Assembly (NCBI RefSeq): GCF_002797915.1
Contig: NZ_PGTY01000005.1
Coordinates: forward strand, 93,607-157,606
From: Yoonia maricola
Lineage (GTDB): Bacteria > Pseudomonadota > Alphaproteobacteria > Rhodobacterales > Rhodobacteraceae
Length of the DNA: 64,000 nt
Reading direction: 5' to 3'
Shown: piece by piece, positions 43,800-52,796 of the stretch
How positions within the stretch are numbered: position 1 is the first letter of the stretch
Layout of the letters: every line of letters begins with the position of its first letter
Position numbers and translations under genes: made by a program
Notes under the pieces: generated by a model
What the model was told of the DNA's origin: nothing
Databases searched by the model: none
The model's input: the letters and a program-made list of their open reading frames with translations, nothing else

Positions 43800-44639
43800 A
43801 TGATGGATCAAAGCGCCATGCTGGATGATACGAAAGTTGAGACCCTGTTAGAGGTCAACAACATCGAAGTGATCTACAACCATGTGATCCTTGTGCTGAA
43901 GGGCGTATCCCTCAACGTGCCCAAAGGTGGCATCACGGCCCTGCTGGGCGGTAATGGCGCTGGTAAGACAACGACGCTCAAGGCGATTTCGAACCTGCTG
44001 CATTCCGAGCGTGGCGAAGTCACAAAGGGCTCCATTACTTATCGCGGCGAGCGTGTGCAGGACAGCTCACCTTCTGATCTGGTCAAGCGCGGTGTTATTC
44101 AGGTCATGGAAGGCCGTCACTGCTTTGAGCACCTGACCGTTGAAGAGAACCTGATGACCGGCGCCTACACGCGGCGCGATGGCAACGCCAAGGTCAGTGA
44201 TGATCTGGAACTGGTCTACAATTATTTCCCACGCCTGAAAGAGCGGCGCAAAAGTCAGGCAGGTTATACCTCTGGCGGCGAACAACAGATGTGCGCCATC
44301 GGCCGCGCCCTGATGTCACGGCCCGAAACGATCCTGCTGGATGAACCGTCGATGGGTCTTGCCCCGCAACTGGTCGAAGAGATTTTCACCATCGTGAAGA
44401 ATTTGAATGAACAGGAAGGCGTCTCCTTCCTGCTGGCCGAACAGAACACCAACGTCGCCCTGCGGTTTGCCCATCACGGCTATATTCTGGAAAGCGGGCG
44501 GGTCGTTATGGAAGGCCCCGCCGCAGAGCTACGCGATAACCCCGATGTAAAGGAATTCTATCTGGGCATGTCCGATGAAGGACGCAAATCATTCCGCGAC
44601 GTACGCAGTTATCGTCGCCGCAAGAGGTGGCTGGCATGA
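43800..44639 (+). CDS. livF: LivF-type ABC ATPase
   Basis: A 279-residue ATPase with Walker A GGNGAGKTT, the LivF segment VIQVMEGRHCFEHLTVEENL, signature TSGGEQQMCAIGRAL, Walker B ILLDEPSMGLAP and EQN in the switch position (LLAEQNTNVAL), all usual for LivF. It has a basic C-terminal extension ending RSYRRRKRWLA. ATG 43803 is a second possible start. The stop overlaps the next ligase gene. Confidence 0.9.
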   Translation: MMDQSAMLDDTKVETLLEVNNIEVIYNHVILVLKGVSLNVPKGGITALLGGNGAGKTTTLKAISNLLHSERGEVTKGSITYRGERVQDSSPSDLVKRGVIQVMEGRHCFEHLTVEENLMTGAYTRRDGNAKVSDDLELVYNYFPRLKERRKSQAGYTSGGEQQMCAIGRALMSRPETILLDEPSMGLAPQLVEEIFTIVKNLNEQEGVSFLLAEQNTNVALRFAHHGYILESGRVVMEGPAAELRDNPDVKEFYLGMSDEGRKSFRDVRSYRRRKRWLA

Positions 44640-45799
44640 GCACTTTGGACCCACGCGAAACCCGGTCAACGGATGCGCGCGAAGCAGATCAACTGGCGCA
44701 ATTAAAGGCGCAATTGGCCCCCGATGCCGCCAGCCAAATCACGTCACTGGCCGATCTGGCAAAACTACCGGTGCTGCGCAAATCAGAGCTTAGTAAGGCG
44801 CAGGCCGCTAACCCGCCCTTTGGCGGGATCGCAACAAAAGGCATCACACGGTTGTTTCAGTCACCGGGCCCAATCTATGAACCGGGCGGGCAAGGGGCCG
44901 ATTGGTGGCGGTTCGCCAGTGCATTGCGCGCGGCTGGCATCGGTGCTGGCGACGTGGTGCAAAACACATTCTCGTATCACTTCACCCCCGCGGGCGCGAT
45001 GTTTGAAAGTGCTGCCATTTCCGTAGGGGCACAGGTCTTTGCTGCAGGGCCGGGGCAAACGGAATTGCAAGTGCGGGCAGCGGCAGACCTTGGCGTGACA
45101 GCCTATGCCGGAACACCGGATTACCTTGGCGCGATCTTGACCAAGGCAGATGAGATGGGCGCCGATCTATCGCAAATCACCAAAGCGTTGGTGTCAGGCG
45201 GGCCGCTATTTCCCGCGGTCCGGCAAGCTTACACCGATCGTGGCATCCATTGTCTGCAATGTTATGGCACGGCAGACGTCGGCAATATCGCCTTCGAGAC
45301 GACCGCGGATGCACCCATGGTAATCGACGAAGGGGTCTTGGTTGAAATCGTCACCCCCGGCACCGGCGATCCCGTGCCTGCTGGCGATATCGGCGAAGTC
45401 GTTGTGACACCTCTCAACCCTGACTACCCGCTCATACGTTTTGCAACAGGCGATCTATCGGCCATCGTGCCCTTCGTATCGGATTGTGGGCGCACAAATC
45501 AGCGGCTGGCCGGTTGGAAAGGCCGTGCAGATCAAGCCACCAAGATCAAAGGAATGTTCGTGCGCCCCGAACAGGTTGCCGATCTGGTGGCACGCATGCC
45601 GACAGTTGCGCGGGCACGGGTCGAGGTCACACATGACGGGCAGCGCGATGAGATGACGGTGAAGCTTGAAACGCAGGAAACGGACGCCACCAGCTTTGAA
45701 GCCATCACCAGTGAAGTGCTTAAGCTGCATGCAACAATCCATCTGGTGGCACCAGGGCAGTTGCCACGTGACGGTGTGGTAATCGCAGATTTGCGATAG
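44636..45799 (+). CDS. Phenylacetate-CoA ligase-like enzyme (short)
   Basis: A 387-residue adenylating enzyme resembling PaaK, which is normally about 430-440. The acceptor-binding core GGPLFPAVRQAY, CYGTADVGNIAFE, and LIRFATGDLSAI with GRADQATKIKGMFVRPEQV are visible. The usual glycine-rich P-loop (SSGTTG) is replaced by RLFQSPGPIYEPGG, as in several PaaK relatives. It is coupled to livF (ATGA). With the first ligase it suggests import and activation of an aromatic or related acid. Confidence 0.8.
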   Translation: MSTLDPRETRSTDAREADQLAQLKAQLAPDAASQITSLADLAKLPVLRKSELSKAQAANPPFGGIATKGITRLFQSPGPIYEPGGQGADWWRFASALRAAGIGAGDVVQNTFSYHFTPAGAMFESAAISVGAQVFAAGPGQTELQVRAAADLGVTAYAGTPDYLGAILTKADEMGADLSQITKALVSGGPLFPAVRQAYTDRGIHCLQCYGTADVGNIAFETTADAPMVIDEGVLVEIVTPGTGDPVPAGDIGEVVVTPLNPDYPLIRFATGDLSAIVPFVSDCGRTNQRLAGWKGRADQATKIKGMFVRPEQVADLVARMPTVARARVEVTHDGQRDEMTVKLETQETDATSFEAITSEVLKLHATIHLVAPGQLPRDGVVIADLR

Positions 45800-46150
45800 G
45801 GTTTGGGTATGCCAGCATGGTTGGCGCGGACCGGTTACTGTGATTGCCCACCAGCCTTGTGCCAAATCAACGTTACAGACAGATGGTCGGGGGCCACACT
45901 TGGCTCATGGTTGGAATAAACGCTGTAAAACTGTGGGCGCTTTGCCTTGCGTGTACTGCTCAAAGTAATTGCGAAACACGTTAGGTATAAAACGCCCCGA
46001 TTTTTGAGACGGGCGCGCCCTAAAACATGTTTTCCAGTTTGCTATTGCAGCAGATCACCCTGCCGCGAAAAGGGCCCCCGACGTGCGATACGCACATCGG
46101 AGGCCCTGCGAAGATCAGTCACATTAATACGCAACCGCTGTGTCGCGCCC
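45800..46150. other. Gene-free convergent interval
   Basis: This 351-bp interval separates the converging CoA ligase and RTX genes. It holds one strong hairpin (46072-46106, listed separately) and no convincing reading frame. A weaker G/C-rich inverted pair around 45992-46017 (CGCCCCG and CGGGCG) could end the plus-strand operon but has an unpaired base. Confidence 0.6.
46072..46106 (-). terminator. Intrinsic terminator of the RTX glycosidase gene
   Basis: A 16-bp stem with two mismatched positions encloses the three-base loop TAT on the minus strand and is followed by CTTTTCG. It lies 45 bp past the stop codon. The stem begins GGGCCTCCG and closes CGGGGGCCC. Structure and position fit a Rho-independent terminator with a short T run. 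Confidence 0.75.
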
Positions 46151-48406
46151 TTAGGCGAAACTGATATCTGCCAAATCGTCAAGCGACAGCCCGGTCAGTT
46201 CCACCTGTGTGTTCCATTCCAGCTCAAGCACAAGCGCATCGCTTGTTTCATAACTTTCGAGAATTTCCAGGTTTTCCACCACCAGAACATCAACGGCAAC
46301 GTCGAAGTCTGCGATCACATCCCAGCCGGATGATGCGGCGAAAACAAATTGATCAGACCCTTCGCCGCCAAACAGCTCATCATGGCCTTTGCCGCCGGTC
46401 AGGATGTCATCACCTACACCACCGTCCAGATAGTCATGGCCTTTGCCACCTGCGAGGGTATCATCGCCCTCACCGCCATAAATCGTATCCTGACCACGAT
46501 TGCCACGCAGGTTGTCATCACCCGCATCGCCGGTAATGGTGTCTGCTCCCTGCGCACCGGCGATATCATCATCGCCTGTCCCGCCGATCAGCTCATCCGC
46601 GCCGGATGTGCCAGTCATCACCACAGGCTCTGCCGCCTCTTCCAAAGGTTCCGGCAAGGCATCAAGCGCCATATCCGCCGAAACGCTCGCCGCAAAGCCA
46701 CGCGCCTCCGCTTCTGTAGCGAAGGCATCCATTGCGTCGGCATCGGTAGAATACTCCAAGGCAAGAACGTCGATACCCTGATCCGCAAATGTCGACTGGA
46801 AGGTATCAAGTGCGGCCTCATCATAATACCCCGTGGCAAGCCCGAAAAAGCTTTCCGCCATGATGGCATCGATAGCATCAAGATAGGCCACGGCCTCGGC
46901 ACTGTCGGTCGTGTACCCGGCATCACCGATGATGTAAGGGCCACCATTAGGGATCACGACAAAGTCAGGATTGACCGCTTTGCCTGCCTCGGAAATGGCG
47001 ACAACAAAATCCATCATTTCTTGGGCATAAAGCTGCGACTGCTCTGTGCCCAACTCGTCGCGCAAGGCTGCAACTTCGTAATAGGACAACATGTTGTCCA
47101 AAAAGATGCCGCTATAACCGCGTGACGCAAGCTCGGTAACCTGATCAATGACCAGACCCTGCCAATCGGCGTCCCAGAATTCGACAATCGCGGCGTCATA
47201 GCTGTCGGCCTGTTCGGCCAACCACGACGGGGCGGCATCAGTCAAGACACCGGTGTCGGTTCCATCATCGGTCCATGACGTGTCCCAGTAAGGGCGCGCG
47301 TCATCACTTTGTCCGACCGATACATACCCCACCATGGTTTTGCCCGAGGCAACCAATGTGGCCACATCCGCATCTGACAAGTCAGCCGTTTCCGCATCAC
47401 CCGGTTTGCCTTCGACAATCAGCAAATCATAGGGCGAGGCCGCAATCTCATCTGCATCAATGTTGGTGTATTGCACCGCAAACTGATCAACCTCCAAATC
47501 AGTGGTGGTGCCGGGCTCGCCGTCAACGGGCTCTGCCGTGTCTTCGGCCCATGGCGCGTTGAAATCACCGCCTTCCATGGCGGCCTCAATCCCCTCGTTG
47601 ACGGCGTCGATTGTGCCATCCAATTCACGTTCGGCGGCAAAGGGGATCAACCCTTCATCAATCGCATTGGCGATAAACGCCTCTTGATAGGCATCTTGGG
47701 TCGGATAAGACGTGGCCAGCACGAATTTTTCTGCAGCCTGCGCCAAAGCGATGTAATCAAGATCACCCTGCGTCCAGTCGGACACCTCATCGTCATTATA
47801 CCACAGGTCTTCAACACCAAGGCCATCAATAGCCTCCAGATAGGCGGTGTTTGCACCGCTGTCGGGGCCATCCTCAGTCATGCCCAGCAGGCCGACGGCA
47901 TTCTGGGGGATAATCGCGAAATCCGGGTCTTGTGCCTTGGCGTATTCGGAAATGCCGATCACAAAATCGATCATTTCCTGACGAAGTTCCTCATCAGTGC
48001 CGGGATACGCGGCAATCACCTCGTCCACGGTGTAGCCGTCCACGATATCCAGATAGGCACCATCATAGCCTTTGGCCAACAAATCATCGATGCGCTCATA
48101 GATGATGGCTTGCCAATCGGTGTCCCAGAATTCCACGCGGAAGTTACCTTCCCACTCTGCGTTCTCGCCCAGCACATAATCAGGAGGGTTGGTGGTCCAG
48201 CTGTCTTCCCAATAATCACGATAGGTTTCCGCCTCACCGATGCTGGTATAGGCATAGAGCAGTTTGTCCTGCGATGTTTGCAGGTCGCTGACCTGTTCCG
48301 CAGTCAATTCTGAATCGTCAGGGTCAATGACCGCGACACGAAAGTCGCCCGCCGACAAAGAAGCGTAGTCAGCATTCTGAAGTTGATAAAGCAGAGGCAT
48401 GGTCAT
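46151..48406 (-). CDS. Tandem GH114-like glycosidase with RTX tail
   Basis: A 751-residue secreted protein. Two TM1410/GH114-type barrels (about 5-275 and 305-590) each keep the conserved Asp (GYDGAYLD, D120; GYSGIFLD, D437) and a candidate Glu (VED, E199; AES, E518). Residues 600-690 carry about nine RTX nonapeptides (GGxGxD) that bind calcium, ending in the FVFAASSGWDVIADF segment common to type I secretion substrates. No Sec signal. GH114 members cleave alpha-1,4-galactosaminogalactan/polygalactosamine, so an exopolysaccharide target is likely. Confidence 0.85.
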   Translation of the reverse strand: MTMPLLYQLQNADYASLSAGDFRVAVIDPDDSELTAEQVSDLQTSQDKLLYAYTSIGEAETYRDYWEDSWTTNPPDYVLGENAEWEGNFRVEFWDTDWQAIIYERIDDLLAKGYDGAYLDIVDGYTVDEVIAAYPGTDEELRQEMIDFVIGISEYAKAQDPDFAIIPQNAVGLLGMTEDGPDSGANTAYLEAIDGLGVEDLWYNDDEVSDWTQGDLDYIALAQAAEKFVLATSYPTQDAYQEAFIANAIDEGLIPFAAERELDGTIDAVNEGIEAAMEGGDFNAPWAEDTAEPVDGEPGTTTDLEVDQFAVQYTNIDADEIAASPYDLLIVEGKPGDAETADLSDADVATLVASGKTMVGYVSVGQSDDARPYWDTSWTDDGTDTGVLTDAAPSWLAEQADSYDAAIVEFWDADWQGLVIDQVTELASRGYSGIFLDNMLSYYEVAALRDELGTEQSQLYAQEMMDFVVAISEAGKAVNPDFVVIPNGGPYIIGDAGYTTDSAEAVAYLDAIDAIMAESFFGLATGYYDEAALDTFQSTFADQGIDVLALEYSTDADAMDAFATEAEARGFAASVSADMALDALPEPLEEAAEPVVMTGTSGADELIGGTGDDDIAGAQGADTITGDAGDDNLRGNRGQDTIYGGEGDDTLAGGKGHDYLDGGVGDDILTGGKGHDELFGGEGSDQFVFAASSGWDVIADFDVAVDVLVVENLEILESYETSDALVLELEWNTQVELTGLSLDDLADISFA

Positions 48407-48520
48407 GGTCGTATCCTTTGAGGTTAGGGAACAGGTTATCGTCTTGGTGTCAGGTCAGCGGCAGACAAAACGATGCTCATCACATCGCTTACAATGCGCC
48501 GCATTCTCAGCTCTTATGGT

Positions 48521-49366
48521 TCAAAAATGTACGTATCCGCCCACACGTGGGTCTTCGCAGATGAACGATAGGTCGGGGCCATAAATGGCTTGGTATTCGT
48601 CCCGGACCTGCGCGCAATTGGGTTCATCGTAATGCACGATCACCACAAGTTTGCCTGCCGCCACAAAGGACTTGGCACCGGCCTGATCCCACCAGTTTCG
48701 GTCGTCGGGATAGGATTCGTAAGTCACGCCATCAAATGACCCTGCCTCATCGACGGTGCTTTTCGCCATGCAAGCCATACCCTTGGAAAGCACATAATCG
48801 CACAGTGCCTGATAATACGCGGCACCTTCCGGGATCGTAGCGCTAAAGCCGTATTCCGCACGGTATTCATCGTCATAGACCCAATCCATGTTATCGAACT
48901 CAACCCAGTCAAATCCCCAAGACGCGATGCGGTCGACACGCGCTTTCATAATTGGCAGTGCACCTGCGGTATCAGACACGAAGTACTCGCCTTCCCAGTC
49001 ACCCCATTGACGGGTCACCAGATAGGGATTCAGGTCTTCAAAGTCATCGCGCCAGTCTTCTCCGCTGCCGATACTGATATAGGCAGAGACTTCATTCCCG
49101 TTGGACTGCAGTTCAGACACAATAGCGGCTGGATCGGCCCCAAAACCCTCTGAAAACGGATCAAGCAGCACATAGGCATCGCGGGCTTGCGACACAATTT
49201 GGCTGACCGTGTCAGCTTCAGTATTTTCCTGATAGGCTTGGTTCCAGACAGGTCGGGCCTGAGACGGGGAACCTTCGTTCAGATCGGCAGGCGTGTCACA
49301 TGCGATGACAGCTGGCAGTATCAATAACGCACTCAGGCGTGGTAACGTTCGAAGGCAGGAAAACAT
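48521..49366 (-). CDS. GH114-like lipoprotein
   Basis: A 281-residue lipoprotein: signal sequence with lipobox VIAC and lipidation Cys23, then a single GH114 barrel with Asp158 (GFDWVEFDNMD) and Glu217 (TYESYPDD). It is most likely anchored in the outer membrane. GGAG is eight bases before ATG 49366, which gives a proper signal peptide; longer starts do not. A probable regulator box is centred 70 bp upstream. Confidence 0.85.
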   Translation of the reverse strand: MFSCLRTLPRLSALLILPAVIACDTPADLNEGSPSQARPVWNQAYQENTEADTVSQIVSQARDAYVLLDPFSEGFGADPAAIVSELQSNGNEVSAYISIGSGEDWRDDFEDLNPYLVTRQWGDWEGEYFVSDTAGALPIMKARVDRIASWGFDWVEFDNMDWVYDDEYRAEYGFSATIPEGAAYYQALCDYVLSKGMACMAKSTVDEAGSFDGVTYESYPDDRNWWDQAGAKSFVAAGKLVVIVHYDEPNCAQVRDEYQAIYGPDLSFICEDPRVGGYVHF

Positions 49367-49426
49367 CAATAGGCTCCGTAGAAAGCTTAGCCGAACATAT
49401 CGGCATACCCCCGTCGTAGCGGTGTC

Positions 49427-49446
49427 AATGTTATGCAAACATTACG
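49427..49446 (-). promoter_or_regulatory. Response-regulator box upstream of the GH114 lipoprotein gene
   Basis: AATGTTATGCAAACATTACG differs from the sequence at 51602-51621 at only three of 20 positions. It holds a direct repeat (TGTTATG at 49429, CATTACG at 49440) with an 11-bp period, the spacing used by OmpR/PhoB-type regulators. It overlaps the stop codon of the kinase gene and is 61 bp before the lipoprotein start. Confidence 0.7.
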
Positions 49447-50869
49447 TGGCCTTTAATATCATCTCAAACTGCTGATCGGCAGTAACGCGCGCCTGCAAAT
49501 CAAGGCTTAGAATGTCAGCAAAGCCTTTGCACAAGGCAAGGCCCAGCCCCGCATGATCGCGATCAGACTGCTGCCCGTCTTTGCGCCAAAACGGCTCAAA
49601 CACCTTGTCCAGATCATCCGCATCCAGATCAGGGGCCGGGTTCGTGACGCGCAGATGCAGCCCCGCTTGCGTGACAGTGTATATCACAGAAACCGTCGAT
49701 CCCTGTGGCGCGTGGCTGACTGCGTTTTCAATCAGGTTGGTCAGGATCGATTGCAACAAGGTGACATCTGATGTGATCTTGTGATCCTGCGGCGCCTGCA
49801 CATCAAACACCAAATTACGCTTTGCGATGGTCACGGCATTGCTCGCAATAATCTGACGGATCATGTCCGGCGGGTTTGTCGGCGCCATTTGCAGCCCGGC
49901 AGCCAAGGCATCTTTGCGGGCAATCCCCAAGAGCGCGTCAATCAAAGACGTCAGCCTGATCGACAGGTCATTGCTGGATCTGATGACATTCTCCAACTGC
50001 TCAGGTGCTGTTGGAAACCGCAGCGCCACGTCTGTCAGCGTGCGCAATTCGGCGATTGGGGTGCGCAGTTCATGGGCGGCGTCGGCGGTAAACCTGCGTT
50101 CAACCAATGACGCATCGGCAAGGCGAACAAGCAGGTCGTTCAGTCGCTCTGCAATGGGCTGCAATTCAACCGGGCCGTCTGCTGGAAAAGGTCTGCTGTA
50201 AGACGGTTCACGAATTTTCGCAGCGCGACCTGCTAAATCATGCAAAGGGCGCAACACCGTACTGACGGTAAAAAGCGCGGCCGCACCTGCAGCAAGCGCT
50301 GCAGCAATCGCAATGGAAAGAGTCAGCATACCTAGACTGCGCAACCGCGCCGTGAGCGGGGTATCATCCACTGCCAGCGTGATTTCGACCAGTTTCTCGC
50401 GCGCTTCAGGCGTGACTTCAATCGTTGTATCATCAATATCCCAACCCCATTGCGCTGGCATCACTTGCGTGACAATCACCGCGTCGGCCCCGTTGGGCGC
50501 GGTTCCCTCACCAAAAACCGGCGTGTCACGATTGGCCCCCGCAAGGCCCGCTATGGTCAGCCCTGCAGCATCAAGGCTGATGGATTGCGCAATCATCTCG
50601 TGCACATCTACATCACGCACCACAAACGCGCGGTCGCCGCCTGCAGCAAAGCCCGTCATCACCGTAGGGTTCAGCTCGACATAGACATCGCCATCGGTCC
50701 AGACTTTGACGGTATTGGCGACGGATTGAAACTGCTCCAGCACCGCCCGGTCAAAATCCACGATCAGCATGTTGCGCACCAATACATACGTCAGACCACA
50801 AAACAACGCCGTCACGCCAAACACCGCGACAGTCATCCAAAGCGCCATTCTTCGCCGGATCGACTTCAT
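49442..50869 (-). CDS. Membrane sensor histidine kinase
   Basis: A 475-residue kinase with membrane helices at about 11-33 and 180-203 flanking a periplasmic sensor domain of about 145 residues, then HAMP (about 205-255), H-box DAAHELRTPIAEL, N-box LTNLIENAVSHAPQG, and a G-box with HAGLGLALCKG. Canonical envelope sensor of the OmpR/QseC group. The start overlaps the regulator gene stop. Confidence 0.92.
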   Translation of the reverse strand: MKSIRRRMALWMTVAVFGVTALFCGLTYVLVRNMLIVDFDRAVLEQFQSVANTVKVWTDGDVYVELNPTVMTGFAAGGDRAFVVRDVDVHEMIAQSISLDAAGLTIAGLAGANRDTPVFGEGTAPNGADAVIVTQVMPAQWGWDIDDTTIEVTPEAREKLVEITLAVDDTPLTARLRSLGMLTLSIAIAAALAAGAAALFTVSTVLRPLHDLAGRAAKIREPSYSRPFPADGPVELQPIAERLNDLLVRLADASLVERRFTADAAHELRTPIAELRTLTDVALRFPTAPEQLENVIRSSNDLSIRLTSLIDALLGIARKDALAAGLQMAPTNPPDMIRQIIASNAVTIAKRNLVFDVQAPQDHKITSDVTLLQSILTNLIENAVSHAPQGSTVSVIYTVTQAGLHLRVTNPAPDLDADDLDKVFEPFWRKDGQQSDRDHAGLGLALCKGFADILSLDLQARVTADQQFEMILKAT

Positions 50870-51537
50870 GCGCGGCGCAACCTGTATCCTTGCCCGCGTT
50901 TGGTTTCGATACGCGATGGGCCGTCTGGCGGATCGATGGCCTTGCGCAGGATCGATACTGCGGCATCAACCACGTTGCTGTTGGGTTCGACATGTTCATC
51001 GTAAATCTTTGCCTCGATATCGGCCCGGCTCACCACCGTTCCGGCCTTGAGGCACAACAACTCAAGCAAGGCATATTCCCGTCTGACAAGGGCAACAGGC
51101 ACATCATTGATCGTCACTGTCTTATCCGCCAGATTGATCATGAGCCCGTCAATGTGCAGCACATTCTTGGCGATCCCGTTTGATCGCCGCGTCAGCGCCT
51201 CAAGACGTGCCAATAATTCGTCAAAGGCGAAGGGTTTAACCAGATAATCATCCGCACCGGACCGTAGCCCTTTGACCCGGTCATCAACACCGTCGCGCGC
51301 CGTCAGAATCAAAACCGGGGTGGCAATGCCTTGCGCACGCATTTCCGCCAGCACGGATAACCCGTCCCGTTTTGGTAAGCCAAGGTCCAGAACCACAACG
51401 TCGTAAATGGCAGCCTCAGCACGCCAAAGCGCATCTTCGCCATCCGCTGAAACATCCACAAGATAGCCCGCCCCGCGCAGCCCAAGGGCCAGGCTTTCGC
51501 GCAAAATCCTGGAGTCTTCAACAACAAGCAACTTCAT
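50866..51537 (-). CDS. OmpR-family response regulator (QseB/PmrA-like)
   Basis: A 223-residue regulator: receiver domain (Asp in VVLDLGLPKRDG, Lys in YLVKPF) and winged helix (about 130-220; SNVVDAAVSILRKAID and GQGYRLRRA). It is first in the operon with the kinase. A box identical in type to that before the GH114 lipoprotein lies upstream, implying autoregulation and control of the glycosidase. Confidence 0.92.
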   Translation of the reverse strand: MKLLVVEDSRILRESLALGLRGAGYLVDVSADGEDALWRAEAAIYDVVVLDLGLPKRDGLSVLAEMRAQGIATPVLILTARDGVDDRVKGLRSGADDYLVKPFAFDELLARLEALTRRSNGIAKNVLHIDGLMINLADKTVTINDVPVALVRREYALLELLCLKAGTVVSRADIEAKIYDEHVEPNSNVVDAAVSILRKAIDPPDGPSRIETKRGQGYRLRRA

Positions 51538-51601
51538 GAGATAGCGACAACCCTTCGTGCAACACAGGCTGATGTTCAGCGGCGTTTATTATGTCATAGC
51601 C

Positions 51602-51621
51602 AATGTTACGCGTACATTACG
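51602..51621 (-). promoter_or_regulatory. Response-regulator box upstream of the regulator-kinase operon
   Basis: AATGTTACGCGTACATTACG contains the direct repeat TGTTACG (51604) and CATTACG (51615) with 11-bp period. Read on the minus strand, CATAAT (51588-51593) lies ten bases after the proximal repeat, a -10-like element in the layout of PhoB-activated promoters where the box takes the place of the -35. Confidence 0.72.
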
Positions 51622-51812
51622 CCAGATCGCAGTCTCGTCAAATGACCCCACCCTACGCAGCCGCCGTCCAGAACCTATAGCGCCCCTGCCCTGTGACTTC
51701 GCGGATGATGCCCTCCCCCGGAAAGCATCACCTGGCCGTTCGTGGCGCTCGCAGAATAAGTGTATCCGGCAGAAGAACTTCTAGGCTAACGGAAACTTTG
51801 CGACACTACCTC

Positions 51813-52796
51813 TTATGGCGCTCGGACGCAGAACAGATAGCGCGCACCCTGAAGTCCGCTGACCCAGCCGATGGCAACAGGGGCACCACCCTCAACGCAT
51901 TCAATCGCCGTGACGAGAAACACCAGCAATGTCGGGCAGCCGACTGCGCCAAGCGATAAAGACGGCACAACAAGATCCTCGTCTTCGAGGGATAGAACAG
52001 ATCCCAAAACCACTCCGAGCTCTTCTGCTTTGTGGCGCGGGCCGTCCGTGTCGGCAATCACTTTGGTCCCGGGCGGCAAATCCCCGAACGATTTCAGCGC
52101 GGGGCCCAGCGATAGCCCCATCAATCCACGCCCCGGCGCGGTCGGGTCGGCGGGTTCATGGCTGAGCAACAGGTCTGACACATGGGGCTGCGTGGTGTTG
52201 GCGGCGGTGACATGGATCGCGATGCCCGCTTCGCCGGGCAGGGGCTGATATTTCGCCGCGCGGACCGGTGCCAAATTCTGGGCGGCCATCAGATCAAGGA
52301 CGAACGGAGCGATGCGCGTATCAGCACAAACAAGGACCGCGCTTTGCAACCGTCCTGCCCCTATGTCCTCCGACATCCGAACCAAAAGACCAGCCGCCTC
52401 CGCCGCGCCGCCGAAATAGATTTCGTCGGGGATGACACCAAAGGCGCCTGCCTGAATCATCTGATGTGTCTTGTCCACAAACGGGGCACCCGGGCCAAGC
52501 AACGCGGACAAAAGCAACAAAGTTCGCCCCGGCCGCGCAATCCCGCCAAGGTCAGCATGAGCAATCCGTGCGAGATGGGCCGTACGATCCACCAAATCGC
52601 GGGTGTTGAGACAGTCCATGACCGGCGCGCAGAGCTGTTGAATTCCGTCCGCACCAATAAAATTTGGATGCCGTCGCTTGGTCGGTGTTCCCGCCAAGAT
52701 TTCTGCAAGCGCCGCCGTGGCGTCCGGTGCGCCTTCGGCGTCAAGCGCTGTCGCCAGCCCGACGCCTGCGATCGAAAGAGGGTTAAATTGGGTCAT
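51813..52796 (-). CDS. Ketosynthase-fold protein lacking catalytic cysteine
   Basis: A 327-residue protein with the thiolase/beta-ketoacyl synthase fold: an N-terminal GVGLATALDAEG strand, a central YFGGAAEAAGLLVRM segment where ketosynthases have TACSSS, and a C-terminal SLGAVGCPTLL that replaces the GHTxGAAG His motif. Both key catalytic residues seem absent. ATGA overlap with the DUF2169 gene. Proteins of this kind accompany DUF2169 and PAAR genes; role unknown. Confidence 0.7.
   Translation of the reverse strand: MTQFNPLSIAGVGLATALDAEGAPDATAALAEILAGTPTKRRHPNFIGADGIQQLCAPVMDCLNTRDLVDRTAHLARIAHADLGGIARPGRTLLLLSALLGPGAPFVDKTHQMIQAGAFGVIPDEIYFGGAAEAAGLLVRMSEDIGAGRLQSAVLVCADTRIAPFVLDLMAAQNLAPVRAAKYQPLPGEAGIAIHVTAANTTQPHVSDLLLSHEPADPTAPGRGLMGLSLGPALKSFGDLPPGTKVIADTDGPRHKAEELGVVLGSVLSLEDEDLVVPSLSLGAVGCPTLLVFLVTAIECVEGGAPVAIGWVSGLQGARYLFCVRAP

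Noticed and set aside
48437..48500. Possible third regulator box upstream of the RTX glycosidase gene
   Set aside because: Only partial matches such as GTTATCG or CTTACA, without the 11-bp partner repeat.
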